Source: SURF-21 sp964529285
GTDB lineage: Bacteria > Actinomycetota > Geothermincolia > Geothermincolales > RBG-13-55-18
DNA length: 64,000 nucleotides
Direction: 5' to 3'
Assembly (NCBI GenBank): GCA_964529285.1
Contig: CAZGWK010000010.1
Location: forward strand, 1 to 64,000
Position numbers and translations under genes: made by a program. The notes under the pieces are model-generated. The model was not told the DNA's origin. It did no database searches and saw nothing but the letters and a program-made list of their open reading frames with translations. Shown here in pieces: positions 53,341 to 60,880 of this stretch. Positions within the stretch are counted from its first letter, which is position 1. Each line of letters starts with the position of its first letter.

Positions 53341-54159
53341 ATGATGAAGGATCTGCGGGACAAGGTGGTTCTGATCACGGGGGCGGCACGCGGCATGGGA
53401 AGGATGGATGCCCTGGCCTTCGCGCGAGAGGGATGCAGGGTAGTGATGACGGATGTAGATCTCAAGGGACTCGAGGAAACGACGCGCGAGATGGCGAACG
53501 ACGGATACGAGGCCTGTCCTTTCGGGTTGGACGTCTCCGACCGCGACGCTTGCTTCCGCCTGGTGGAGAAAGTGGGGCGGGAGATCGGCCCCATAGAGGT
53601 ACTGGTGAACAACGCCGGTGTCATGGAATGCGGCGAGTTCACGGGCATGTCCGAGCACCACTGGCGCAGGACCATGGAGGTGAACTTCCTGGGACAGGTG
53701 TGGATGATGCAGGCGGTTCTCCCGGGCATGCTGGCGCGCGGCGGGGGGCATATCGTCAACATGGCATCCCAGGCGGGAGTGATCGGGGGTGCTAAGATGA
53801 GCTCCTACTCCGCCAGCAAGCACGCGATCATGGGCTTGACCGATTCCGTACGCCTGGAGCTGCGCGGTAGCGGGGTCAGGTTCACCGACGTCATCCCTGG
53901 CTTCGTGGATACCGGTATGGCCAGCGGTGCCGAGCCGCCGTTCATCTCCCCCTGGGTGGACCCCGCCAGGGTCTCGGAAGCGATAGTCGATGCGGTGAAG
54001 AAGGGCCGTGAGGAGATCTGCAAACCAGCTTTTTCGGTACGCCTCTCAGCTTTCCTGCGCGGGCTGGGCTCTCCCAGACTTCTGGACGGCATCTACCGCA
54101 TGTTAGGAGGGCACAAGGTCTTCGACACCTGGCGCAAGGACCCCGACCGCCCCTTCTAA
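53341..54159 (+). CDS. Short-chain dehydrogenase/reductase (SDR)
   Basis: A 272-residue SDR with TGAARGMG in the cofactor loop (about 13-20), DVDLKG after strand 2 (favouring NAD), NNAG near 90, a Ser in NMASQAG near 142, and the catalytic YSASK near 158. The tail after 215 resembles those of the other two SDRs in this window (7174 and 11085). It begins with two ATG codons behind GGGGGGG at 53334. Its TAA stop is the first base pair of the repeat element at 54159. Substrate unknown. Confidence 0.9.
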   Translation: MMKDLRDKVVLITGAARGMGRMDALAFAREGCRVVMTDVDLKGLEETTREMANDGYEACPFGLDVSDRDACFRLVEKVGREIGPIEVLVNNAGVMECGEFTGMSEHHWRRTMEVNFLGQVWMMQAVLPGMLARGGGHIVNMASQAGVIGGAKMSSYSASKHAIMGLTDSVRLELRGSGVRFTDVIPGFVDTGMASGAEPPFISPWVDPARVSEAIVDAVKKGREEICKPAFSVRLSAFLRGLGSPRLLDGIYRMLGGHKVFDTWRKDPDRPF

Positions 54160-54254
54160 TGGGGTCAGCCCCGGACATGGGACATACGCCGGAAGTAAAC
54201 ATGCTTTAAAACCGACAAATCTTTAATATGTCCCATGTCCGGGGCTGACCCCAT
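54159..54254. repeat. Inverted-repeat element with 28-bp arms (GGGGTCAG family)
   Basis: The arms 54159-54186 (ATGGGGTCAGCCCCGGACAT...) and 54227-54254 are perfect reverse complements with a 40-base centre. The arm sequence is that of the element at 34718-34811, but the centre differs. ATAATCGGGACA follows as in the other copy. It lies exactly between the convergent stops of the SDR (54157-54159) and the DUF3795 gene (54271-54273). Confidence 0.92.
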
Positions 54255-54270
54255 AATCGGGACACATCGT

Positions 54271-54729
54271 TCAGTCGATGTCTACGGGGATGCCGCAGCC
54301 GCGGCAGCGCCTGGCGCCGCGGAAGAGGACGTAGCCGCACTCGGGACAGTGGTAGCGCCCCTCCTCCATCTCCACCCACTTCTCGGTGCCGTGCTCCCTG
54401 CGGGTGGGGATGGCGCGCATCATCACCTTCTTGCCCACCGCATAGCCGAAGTCTTCTATGTATCCGCAGGGCCAGTCGTCGCATTGGTGGCAGCCCTCGA
54501 TACCCTTCTCGGCGCAGCATTTACGGATGGGGCATGCTTCGCACAGGATAAAGCGGTCGTCGGAAAGGCATCCCTTGCATCTCACCTGTTCCGTCGAGCT
54601 CAAGCCGTAGACCCCGAGGAGTTTGTTCTTGAACTTCTCGTTGTCGTCGCGGTCAGCGATGAGCACGGCGCAGACCCCGCAGTAGAGCCCGCAGGGGGCC
54701 AGCCAATCCTTCTCGATCTCCATCTTCAA
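54271..54729 (-). CDS. DUF3795 domain protein with C-terminal zinc ribbon
   Basis: A 152-residue Cys-rich protein. The opening LAPCGLYCGVCAVLIA is the hallmark of DUF3795, followed by VRCKGCLSDD, LCEACPIRKCCAEKGIEGCHQCDDWPC. The last 35 residues add a rubredoxin-like zinc ribbon (YHCPECGYVLFRGARRCRGCG). Eighteen or so Cys suggest two or more metal sites. The function is unknown, and the family is frequent in anaerobic bacteria and archaea. Its start overlaps the stop of the FAD oxidase gene by 4 bases, so the two are translationally coupled and may form a redox pair. Confidence 0.85.
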   Translation of the reverse strand: MKMEIEKDWLAPCGLYCGVCAVLIADRDDNEKFKNKLLGVYGLSSTEQVRCKGCLSDDRFILCEACPIRKCCAEKGIEGCHQCDDWPCGYIEDFGYAVGKKVMMRAIPTRREHGTEKWVEMEEGRYHCPECGYVLFRGARRCRGCGIPVDID

Positions 54730-56399
54730 TCATCCCCTTCAACATCGTCGCTCACACCCAGTTCCTCCAGGCGGGGGGCCAGGAAGGCGGCCAGTTCTGG
54801 TTGCTTTGCGATGAATTCCCTGATCGTCTTCGCCGGGTCCAGCGAGATGTAGAACCCGGCATCGCTCACATCGTCGGGATCGAAGTTCTGCTTCACCTCG
54901 CGCAGCCGGTGGTGGTAGCCGCCGATGATGGGCCCGAAGAGCTCGGCACCGATGCTTCCGAGGGCGAAACCCAGGCCGGGTCCCAGGTTGTGATCGACCG
55001 TCGCCGCGAACGTCCCGGCGAGGTACTCGGTTGCACTCGCCATCATCTCCGGGCTGCGCGGATCGTAGAGATACAGTTCCTCCTGGTGCCCGAAGCAGGT
55101 GCTGCCCTCGTAGATGCCTCCCCAGGAGTTGTCGGCCAGGTCGTCTATCAGCTTGCCCTGGTCGATGAAATCCTGCTTCAGCTCCGATGCCACCCTGGCT
55201 TGCAGTACCGGGTGGTCCCAGGCCTCCAGGGCGCCGAATGAGGTACCGAAGCTGCCGCCGCGCCGGAAGACGAGCGGCGGCAGGGAAGTCCGGACGAAAC
55301 CCCACCACATGAAGGAGTGCAGGGAGGGCATGGCGCTGAGATCAATGCACAGGCCGCCGGTCTCCACGACGATCTTTTTCAGCACCTCCTCCTGGTAGTC
55401 GAACTCCTCGCGCGAGCCCGCGGCGATGAGGAACTGGAACATGTGCTGCTGCGAGCGCACCCCCGCCTTCAGCGACGGGTGCATCACTATCTTGTCCATC
55501 AATCTGGGCGCCATCACTGAGAGGAAGGCGCCAATGGAGTTCTTACAGTGCATGTACCCGATCTCGGCGTTGCCTATCCTGTAGGAGGCCTCGGCGAAGG
55601 CCTCGAAGGAGGGGAAGACGCATATATAGAGCTTGCTGGTCTCGGGCACCTCGACGCGGGCGTCCATGAGCACGCCGTCCACGGCGGGCTCGGCCGGTCC
55701 CGGCCAGGGGAAGAGTTTTACCGCGCAGGAGGTGAACACGCCAAGACCGCCGCAGTTGCCGATGTAGCCCCTTGCGATTCCGCGCAGGCTGGGACCGGGG
55801 CCGTCGCCGCAGAACCACTCGAGCCCCGATCCCATGGTCCCGATCCTCAGCAGCTCGCCGTCCGGGAGCACCCACTCCGTGGCCAGCAGGGTGCGGGCGC
55901 TGTAGGAGGTGGTGAGTCCCGACCAGCCGTAGCCGCAGAGAGATGTGGCGCTGGCCAGGGGAGAGGTGCCGGAGCCTGCCCCGATGATATGGCAGTTCAG
56001 GCCGACCTTCATCGCCTCCGCCTGCAACTGGGCGCAGATGGCGTAGGGCTCCACCACGGCGAACATGTTCTTCTCGTCGATCTCGAGGATGCGGTCCATG
56101 CGGCGCAGGTCTATCTGGACCACGGCCTCGCCGCTCACCATGTTCCAGACCCCCCAGCCGGTGCACATGGCCTTGAACTGCAGGCCGCGTGCGTTGCAGA
56201 TACGCACCACCGCCTGTACCTCGGCCGTGCTCCCGGGCAAGGCGACCGCGACGGGGCGCTGGGGGCACCATCCGCTGGTCTGTCCCACTACTTCCGTGAA
56301 GGCCTGCCAGGCGTAGCCGTCCAGCACCGCGGGTTCGCGGGAGACGTTGTCGGGACCGAGGGCCTCCTCAAGTTCTGCATAAGCATCATCCGTGAGCAT
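54726..56399 (-). CDS. FAD-binding oxidoreductase (PCMH/GlcD-VAO superfamily)
   Basis: A 557-residue flavoprotein. The N-terminal PCMH-type FAD domain includes PVAVALPGSTAEVQAVVRICNARGLQFKAMCTGWGVWN (about 45-85), MDRILEIDEKNMFAVVEPYA (about 102-121) and a later GYIGNCGGLGVFTSCAVKLFPWP (about 212). The remaining half is a substrate-binding domain that I cannot match more closely. Members oxidise alcohols, hydroxy acids or phenols. The overlapping DUF3795 gene may encode an electron-accepting or assembly partner. ATG 56399 is chosen because GGGGAGGTGGGG lies at the right distance. Confidence 0.85.
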   Translation of the reverse strand: MLTDDAYAELEEALGPDNVSREPAVLDGYAWQAFTEVVGQTSGWCPQRPVAVALPGSTAEVQAVVRICNARGLQFKAMCTGWGVWNMVSGEAVVQIDLRRMDRILEIDEKNMFAVVEPYAICAQLQAEAMKVGLNCHIIGAGSGTSPLASATSLCGYGWSGLTTSYSARTLLATEWVLPDGELLRIGTMGSGLEWFCGDGPGPSLRGIARGYIGNCGGLGVFTSCAVKLFPWPGPAEPAVDGVLMDARVEVPETSKLYICVFPSFEAFAEASYRIGNAEIGYMHCKNSIGAFLSVMAPRLMDKIVMHPSLKAGVRSQQHMFQFLIAAGSREEFDYQEEVLKKIVVETGGLCIDLSAMPSLHSFMWWGFVRTSLPPLVFRRGGSFGTSFGALEAWDHPVLQARVASELKQDFIDQGKLIDDLADNSWGGIYEGSTCFGHQEELYLYDPRSPEMMASATEYLAGTFAATVDHNLGPGLGFALGSIGAELFGPIIGGYHHRLREVKQNFDPDDVSDAGFYISLDPAKTIREFIAKQPELAAFLAPRLEELGVSDDVEGDD

Positions 56400-56491
56400 T
56401 CGCCCCACCTCCCCTGGATGATAACCGGTAAATGGTCCGCGGCACGCTCTCCTTTGCTCGCATCTAGCGTCAAAGCCAGGATCAGCGCGGA

Positions 56492-57427
56492 CTAAATCGC
56501 TTCTTCGCCTGCGGGCGCCCCCGCCTCCTTGCCGAAGAGCTCGGCTATACCGCCGATACTCCCCAGTATGCCGGATACCTCCAGGGGCAGGAATATCTTG
56601 CTGGCTTTGCCGTTGGCGACACGCGCCAGTGTATCGAGGTACCTTATGGCTATGAGGTCGTTGGTCGGGTCCCCTTCGTGGATGGCGCCGAAGACCGTCT
56701 TTATGGCCCCGGCCTCTCCCTCCGCCACCTCGATCAGTTCGTACCTGCGGGCGTCAGCCACCTTCCGGATGGCCTCGGCCTGTCCCACCGCCCTCTGTAT
56801 GTCGGCGTCCCGGTCGCCCTCGGCGCGCAGGATCTTGGCCTGCTTTTCCCCTTCGGATTCCAGGATGATGGCCCTGCGGTCGCGCTCGGCTTTCATCTGG
56901 CGGTGCATGGCCTCGGTCACGTCCTTGGGCGGCTCTATCCTCTGGATCTCGACCCGGCTGACCCTGGTCCCCCACTTGTCGGTGGCGTCGTCCAGTATCT
57001 CCCGCAGCTTGGTGTTGATGAGCTCGCGCGAGGTCAGGGCGTCATCCAGGTCCAGGTCGCCGATGAGGTTACGCAGGGAGGTCTGGGCCAGCTTGGTGAT
57101 GGCGGTATAGTAATCCGCCACGTTGTATGCGAACTTGTAAGGATCGGTGACCTCGTAATAGACTACCGCGTCCACGGAGACCACCACGTTGTCCTTGCAG
57201 ATGACCCCCTGCGGCGGAACGTCCTCCACCTGCTCCCTGATGTCTATCTTGGTGATTATCTCGAAAAAGGGGATGATGAAGGTGAGGCCGCTGTCGGCGG
57301 TGCGCTGGTACTTACCGAGCCTTTCCACCAGGCCCTTCTGGTAGGGCCGGATGATCCTTATACCCACGAACGCGACGATGAAGAGAACCCCCGCCACCGC
57401 CGCCAGGGCTACTATGAGGCCGGTCAT
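56492..57427 (-). CDS. SPFH/band-7 family protein (stomatin/QmcA-like)
   Basis: A 311-residue membrane-anchored scaffold protein. One N-terminal helix (about 4-26) is followed by the SPFH domain beginning RPYQKGLVERLGKYQRTADSGLTFIIPF, with VVYYEVTDPYKFAYNV and ALTSRELINTKLREILD. A long helical segment rich in Glu/Arg/Ala (about 180-245) would form the oligomeric coil. The gene starts 3 bases after the NfeD-like stop. NfeD-SPFH pairs are a well-known conserved module thought to organise membrane domains and proteolysis. ATG 57427 is preceded by AAAGGAG. Confidence 0.93.
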   Translation of the reverse strand: MTGLIVALAAVAGVLFIVAFVGIRIIRPYQKGLVERLGKYQRTADSGLTFIIPFFEIITKIDIREQVEDVPPQGVICKDNVVVSVDAVVYYEVTDPYKFAYNVADYYTAITKLAQTSLRNLIGDLDLDDALTSRELINTKLREILDDATDKWGTRVSRVEIQRIEPPKDVTEAMHRQMKAERDRRAIILESEGEKQAKILRAEGDRDADIQRAVGQAEAIRKVADARRYELIEVAEGEAGAIKTVFGAIHEGDPTNDLIAIRYLDTLARVANGKASKIFLPLEVSGILGSIGGIAELFGKEAGAPAGEEAI

Positions 57428-57430
57428 GCA

Positions 57431-57868
57431 CTACTCCTTTCTCACGATAAGGCGGGTACCCTCGATGCTTTCCACTATTATCCAGTCGCCTCTCTCGATG
57501 ACCTCTCCGTCCGCGGACTCCGCCCGCCATTCCTCGCCCTCCACCTTGACCAGCCCCTTGGTCTCGGCGTTGTCGATATCCACCAGGACCACCCCCTTCT
57601 TGCCCAGCAGCCTCTCGGCGCCGGCTTTGTAGGGAGGTTCCTTGGTGATCCTCTCGGAGAAGCGGCGGGAGCCGAGCACGCATACGAGGGTCACGGAGAC
57701 GAATACAATCCACTGCCAGTAGGACGGAACGTCGAAGGCGGCGACGAGCGCGGCGGCACCGGCCCCGATGCCGAACCAGAAGATGAAGAAACCGTGGGTG
57801 AATACCTCGGCGATGATGAACACCGCCGCGAAGATGAGCCAGATCACCCACGGGTTCAAGTTATCCAT
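57431..57868 (-). CDS. NfeD family membrane protein
   Basis: A 145-residue protein. Two or three membrane helices lie in the first 75 residues (PWVIWLIFAAVFIIAEVFTHGFFIFWFGIGAGAAALVAAF and WQWIVFVSVTLVCVLGS). The C-terminal OB-fold is GKKGVVLVDIDNAETKGLVKVEGEEW...VIERGDWIIVESIEGTRLIV. The N-terminal ClpP-like protease domain found in long NfeD proteins is absent, so it is the short (NfeD1b-like) form that partners a stomatin-like protein, encoded 3 bases downstream. ATG 57868 follows GGGGTGG. Confidence 0.9.
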   Translation of the reverse strand: MDNLNPWVIWLIFAAVFIIAEVFTHGFFIFWFGIGAGAAALVAAFDVPSYWQWIVFVSVTLVCVLGSRRFSERITKEPPYKAGAERLLGKKGVVLVDIDNAETKGLVKVEGEEWRAESADGEVIERGDWIIVESIEGTRLIVRKE

Positions 57869-57979
57869 GTTCCACCCCCCACAGCGCTGAAGCCCCATGC
57901 AACTGATAAACGACGCTTCGGCATGGAACTCGATTAGCTGCCGGACCTGCGTTTCACCCAGCCATTTACCGTTGCTGAT

Positions 57980-57988
57980 ATTCTACCA
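57980..57988 (-). promoter_or_regulatory. Extended -10 promoter of the NfeD-SPFH operon
   Basis: On the minus strand TGGTAGAAT fits the TGn extended -10 form, 112 bases before ATG 57868. An identical TGGTAGAAT faces the other way 50 bases to the right. Confidence 0.35.
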
Positions 57989-58038
57989 TCCCGCGGTGGG
58001 CGGAGGCAGACGTTGAGCGGCCCGGGACAGCCGCCTCC

Positions 58039-58047
58039 TGGTAGAAT
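58039..58047 (+). promoter_or_regulatory. Extended -10 promoter of the GGR-type flavoprotein gene
   Basis: TGGTAGAAT lies 40 bases before ATG 58088. It forms a divergent promoter pair with the identical motif on the other strand at 57980-57988. Confidence 0.4.
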
Positions 58048-58087
58048 AAGTAGATCGAGAGGCGAGGCGAATGCGAGGAGGGCGGCG

Positions 58088-59464
58088 ATGGCAGTAAGCG
58101 ATAGCGATGTGGTGATCGTTGGCGCCGGCACGTCCGGTACTTACCTGGCCTGGAGGCTGGCCGAGGCGGGCTTCTCGTGCCTGGTTCTGGAGAGGGAGCC
58201 CCTGCAAGAACTGGGGACGCGCATAGGCCCCTTCCACATGGAGGAGGCAGCGTTCGAGAAGTTCGGGATACCCCTTCCCGAAGAGGACATACTACTGCAC
58301 CGCCTGGAGACGATAACCATGTGGTCGCCCGACCACAGCAGGAAGGTCACCGCCCCCTTGACCACCCTGGACATGGACAAGCCGCGCTTCATGCGCAGGA
58401 TGCACGGGTACGCCACCGGTGCGGGAGCGGAACTGCTGGAGCGTAGCGAGTTCAGGGAAGTCGTGATGGAGAGAGGTGTTCCCGCGGGGATCAAAGCGGC
58501 TGGGCCGGAGGGCGAGTTCGAGGTCCGCTGCCGCCTGGTCGTGGACGCGTCCGGCATAGGCGGTGTGGTGAGGACGAGCGTTCCCGCTACTCCCTGGTTC
58601 GAAAGCGATCCCATCGCCGATATGGACACTCTCGTCGTCTACATGGAGTCGTGGGGGGGACTGCAGGGGGAGGTCGGTGCGGATATCAATTCCTACCTGC
58701 ATTTCCAGGGATGGTACGCGCCAAGCTACGGGGACGAGCTCATCGTCGGCGTGGGGATGCCCACGAGCCCCGAGGGCGCGAGGAACAGGCAACGGGCCTT
58801 CGCTGCCACCCTCCCCTTCAGCGGTGAAGCGGTAAGCTCAACCAGCGGCAGGGTGCCCTACCGGCGTCCTCCGTTCTCCCTGGTCGATAACGGGTTGATG
58901 GTGGTCGGGGACGCGGCCTTCATGAATAAGCCCTTCAACGGCGAGGGCGTCACCTCCGCCTTTACGGCCTGCGCCATCGCCGCTGAGGTCGCGGCGGAGG
59001 CCCTCGGCCGCGACGACCTCACCAGGGAGGCACTCTGGCCCTGCAACGTGCGCTATTTCCGTGACCAGGGGGCGAAGTTCGCCTTTCTCGCCGCCGCGAT
59101 GCCCGCCGTCGTATCGCTCTCGCCAGCGGAGATCGATTTTCTCTTCACCGTCCCGGGCATCTTCACGGAGGAGGGCACGCAGGCACTCAACCTCGAGTAC
59201 GAGCTGCAGTCCGACCCCGCCGCTTCGGTGCGGGGTATTCCTACGTTGCTCGCGGGCATCGCCTCGGGGAAACTGCGCCTTGCTTCCGTGGCCAAAATCG
59301 CGAAGATGGCGGCGGCGGCTGGCAGGATAAAGAAACTGTACGAGCGCTATCCCGAGCACCCGGCAGGTTTCGGAACGTGGGTCGACAGGGTAAGACCTCT
59401 GTGGAGCAAGGCTGAAAAGGCAAAGCACGGTTATTTCGAGCGGCTGCTGCGGGAATGGGCATAG
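58088..59464 (+). CDS. FAD-dependent oxidoreductase, geranylgeranyl-reductase family
   Basis: A 458-residue flavoprotein. The FAD motif is VVIVGAGTSGTYLAWRLAEAG (about 8-28) with LEREPLQELGTRIGPFH after strand 2. The second motif is NGLMVVGDAAFMNKPFNGEGVTSAF near residue 275. The C-terminal third is helical and ends in FERLLREWA. It resembles prenyl reductases, FixC and halogenase-like flavoproteins, so reduction of prenyl or unsaturated lipid chains is possible but unproven. ATG 58088 follows GAGGAGGG. It is the third GGR-like flavoprotein in the window, after 30424 and 31776. Confidence 0.85.
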   Translation: MAVSDSDVVIVGAGTSGTYLAWRLAEAGFSCLVLEREPLQELGTRIGPFHMEEAAFEKFGIPLPEEDILLHRLETITMWSPDHSRKVTAPLTTLDMDKPRFMRRMHGYATGAGAELLERSEFREVVMERGVPAGIKAAGPEGEFEVRCRLVVDASGIGGVVRTSVPATPWFESDPIADMDTLVVYMESWGGLQGEVGADINSYLHFQGWYAPSYGDELIVGVGMPTSPEGARNRQRAFAATLPFSGEAVSSTSGRVPYRRPPFSLVDNGLMVVGDAAFMNKPFNGEGVTSAFTACAIAAEVAAEALGRDDLTREALWPCNVRYFRDQGAKFAFLAAAMPAVVSLSPAEIDFLFTVPGIFTEEGTQALNLEYELQSDPAASVRGIPTLLAGIASGKLRLASVAKIAKMAAAAGRIKKLYERYPEHPAGFGTWVDRVRPLWSKAEKAKHGYFERLLREWA

Positions 59465-59503
59465 CCTGGTGAGATGACCGTTCGGATTGAAAGGAGTGCC
59501 CAC

Positions 59504-59641
59504 GTGAAGAACCTGCGTAAGCTCGTGCTCGTCAGCTGGACCAGGAACGGTGAGATATGCTGCATGAGCCTGATGAAGGCCGATGGACTGGTGGAGATGG
59601 TGAAAGACAAACTGGGGCCTCTCATGGCGGAGGTTCTATAG
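59504..59641 (+). CDS. 45-residue small protein upstream of the arsenite methyltransferase
   Basis: GTG 59504 has a very good ribosome site (GAAAGGAGTGCC) and the frame closes at TAG 59639-59641, 20 bases before the next gene. The product starts MKNLRKLVLVSWTRNGEICC and ends KLGPLMAEVL. It has a vicinal Cys pair (Cys19-Cys20), which could bind arsenite or another soft metal, and an amphipathic helix after it. No family is recognised. The close, same-strand position before a Cys-rich arsenite methyltransferase suggests a functional link. It may instead be a truncated regulator. Confidence 0.5.
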   Translation: MKNLRKLVLVSWTRNGEICCMSLMKADGLVEMVKDKLGPLMAEVL

Positions 59642-59661
59642 ATCGCATGGAGGCGGGGAAA

Positions 59662-60483
59662 GTGAAGGAGAAGGACGTAAAGAAGATAGTGCGCGAGGGA
59701 TACGGCACAATCGCCGGCAAGGGCGGCTCGTGCTGTGGCCCGGCGGGGCCGTGCTGCTGTGGAGCGAGCAAGGCTGATGAGATCAGCTCGCGGATAGGGT
59801 ACGGCATGGAGGAACTGAAATCGGTGCCGGAGGGAGCTAACCTGGGCTTGGGTTGCGGCAACCCCGTGGCCCTGGTATCCCTGCAGGAGGGAGAGACCGT
59901 AGTCGACCTCGGTTCCGGCCCGGGCCTGGACTCTTTCCTGGCCGCCAACGCGGTGGGCGAGACCGGAAAGGTCATCGGCGTGGACATGACCCACGAGATG
60001 CTGGAGAAGGCGCGGGAGAACGCACGCAAGGACGGCTACGAAAACGTGGAGTTCAGGCTGGGCGAGATCGAGAACCTTCCCATCGCCGACGCCTCCGCGG
60101 ATGCGATTATCTCGAACTGCGTCATCAACCTTTCTCCCGACAAGAGACGCGTCTTCCAGGAGGCCTTCCGCGTCCTCAGGCCGGGCGGCCGCCTCGTGGT
60201 ATCCGATATCGTCCTGGAGGGAGAGCTGCCGCAGCGTATACGGGAATCCGCCGCTGCTTACGTAGGGTGCGTCTCAGGCGCCGTGCTCAGGGCGGATTAC
60301 TTCCGCATGCTCGAGGAGGCGGGCTTCGAGGAGATAGAGGTGGAGAGCGCCGAATATCCCCTTAAGATGATGTTCGATACAGCCGAGGCTATCACGGCAG
60401 GCCTCCACCTCTCGCCCGAGGAGATGGAGGGGCTCGAACGCCTGGTTGTAAGCGCGAAGATAAGAGCGGTAAAGCCCGCCTAG
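59662..60483 (+). CDS. arsM: Arsenite S-adenosylmethionine methyltransferase
   Basis: A 273-residue class I methyltransferase. The N-terminus MKEKDVKKIVREGYG leads to the Cys cluster GGSCCGPAGPCCCGAS (about 20-35) typical of bacterial ArsM. Motif I is VVDLGSGPGLDSFLAA near 95, then GVDMTHEMLEKA. The conserved Cys of IISNCVINLSPDKRRVF (about 155) and of YVGCVSGAV (about 208) match the arsenic-binding thiols of the family. It methylates As(III) with SAM, giving methyl- and dimethylarsenicals. GTG 59662 with GGAGGCGGGG is preferred; ATG 59647 is an alternative. No arsR or efflux gene is nearby except the small upstream gene. Confidence 0.9.
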   Translation: MKEKDVKKIVREGYGTIAGKGGSCCGPAGPCCCGASKADEISSRIGYGMEELKSVPEGANLGLGCGNPVALVSLQEGETVVDLGSGPGLDSFLAANAVGETGKVIGVDMTHEMLEKARENARKDGYENVEFRLGEIENLPIADASADAIISNCVINLSPDKRRVFQEAFRVLRPGGRLVVSDIVLEGELPQRIRESAAAYVGCVSGAVLRADYFRMLEEAGFEEIEVESAEYPLKMMFDTAEAITAGLHLSPEEMEGLERLVVSAKIRAVKPA

Positions 60484-60880
60484 ATAAGCTTAGATAAGAA
60501 TACAGGATACCGGGAAGGCCATTGTGTGATCCATTACCGGCTGATCGATAATCGTTCTGCAGCCGCAGTCTCCAGGTGACACTGCCCGCAAGAGACGCAA
60601 AATTTCAGCTCTGCCGCGTGCCCCACTATTGCCGGCGGAGAATCGGCATGTACCGCCCCGCCATCTTTTATGCACGTTTTCCAGCCGTCATTTTTTTCTA
60701 TGGGGTCATGTACGGAGAATGAAGAGTTCAGCATCATGCCCGGCAGGCATTTATCGATGCCCATGAAAGAGTAACCCGAATCGGCGAAGTCGAGAAGCGG
60801 GAGTCCTTACAAGTATAATTAGCTGCGGAGACCCTGGGGATCACAGCTGAGACGGTCGCAACCGCAAAGGAAGGTGGATA
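60484..60880. other. Intergenic region with possible decayed Cys-rich frame
   Basis: About 400 bases. A leftward frame (60534-60764) would encode a 76-residue Cys-containing product with FCVSCGQCH, but it has no ribosome site, so I do not call it. TATAAT at 60814-60819 lies 62 bases before the antiporter start and is the only promoter-like element seen. No terminator after the methyltransferase is obvious. Confidence 0.4.

Noticed and set aside
60534..60764. A 76-codon minus-strand frame with CVSCGQCH
   Set aside because: No ribosome site, no family match, and the Cys motif alone is too weak; noted only as possible debris.
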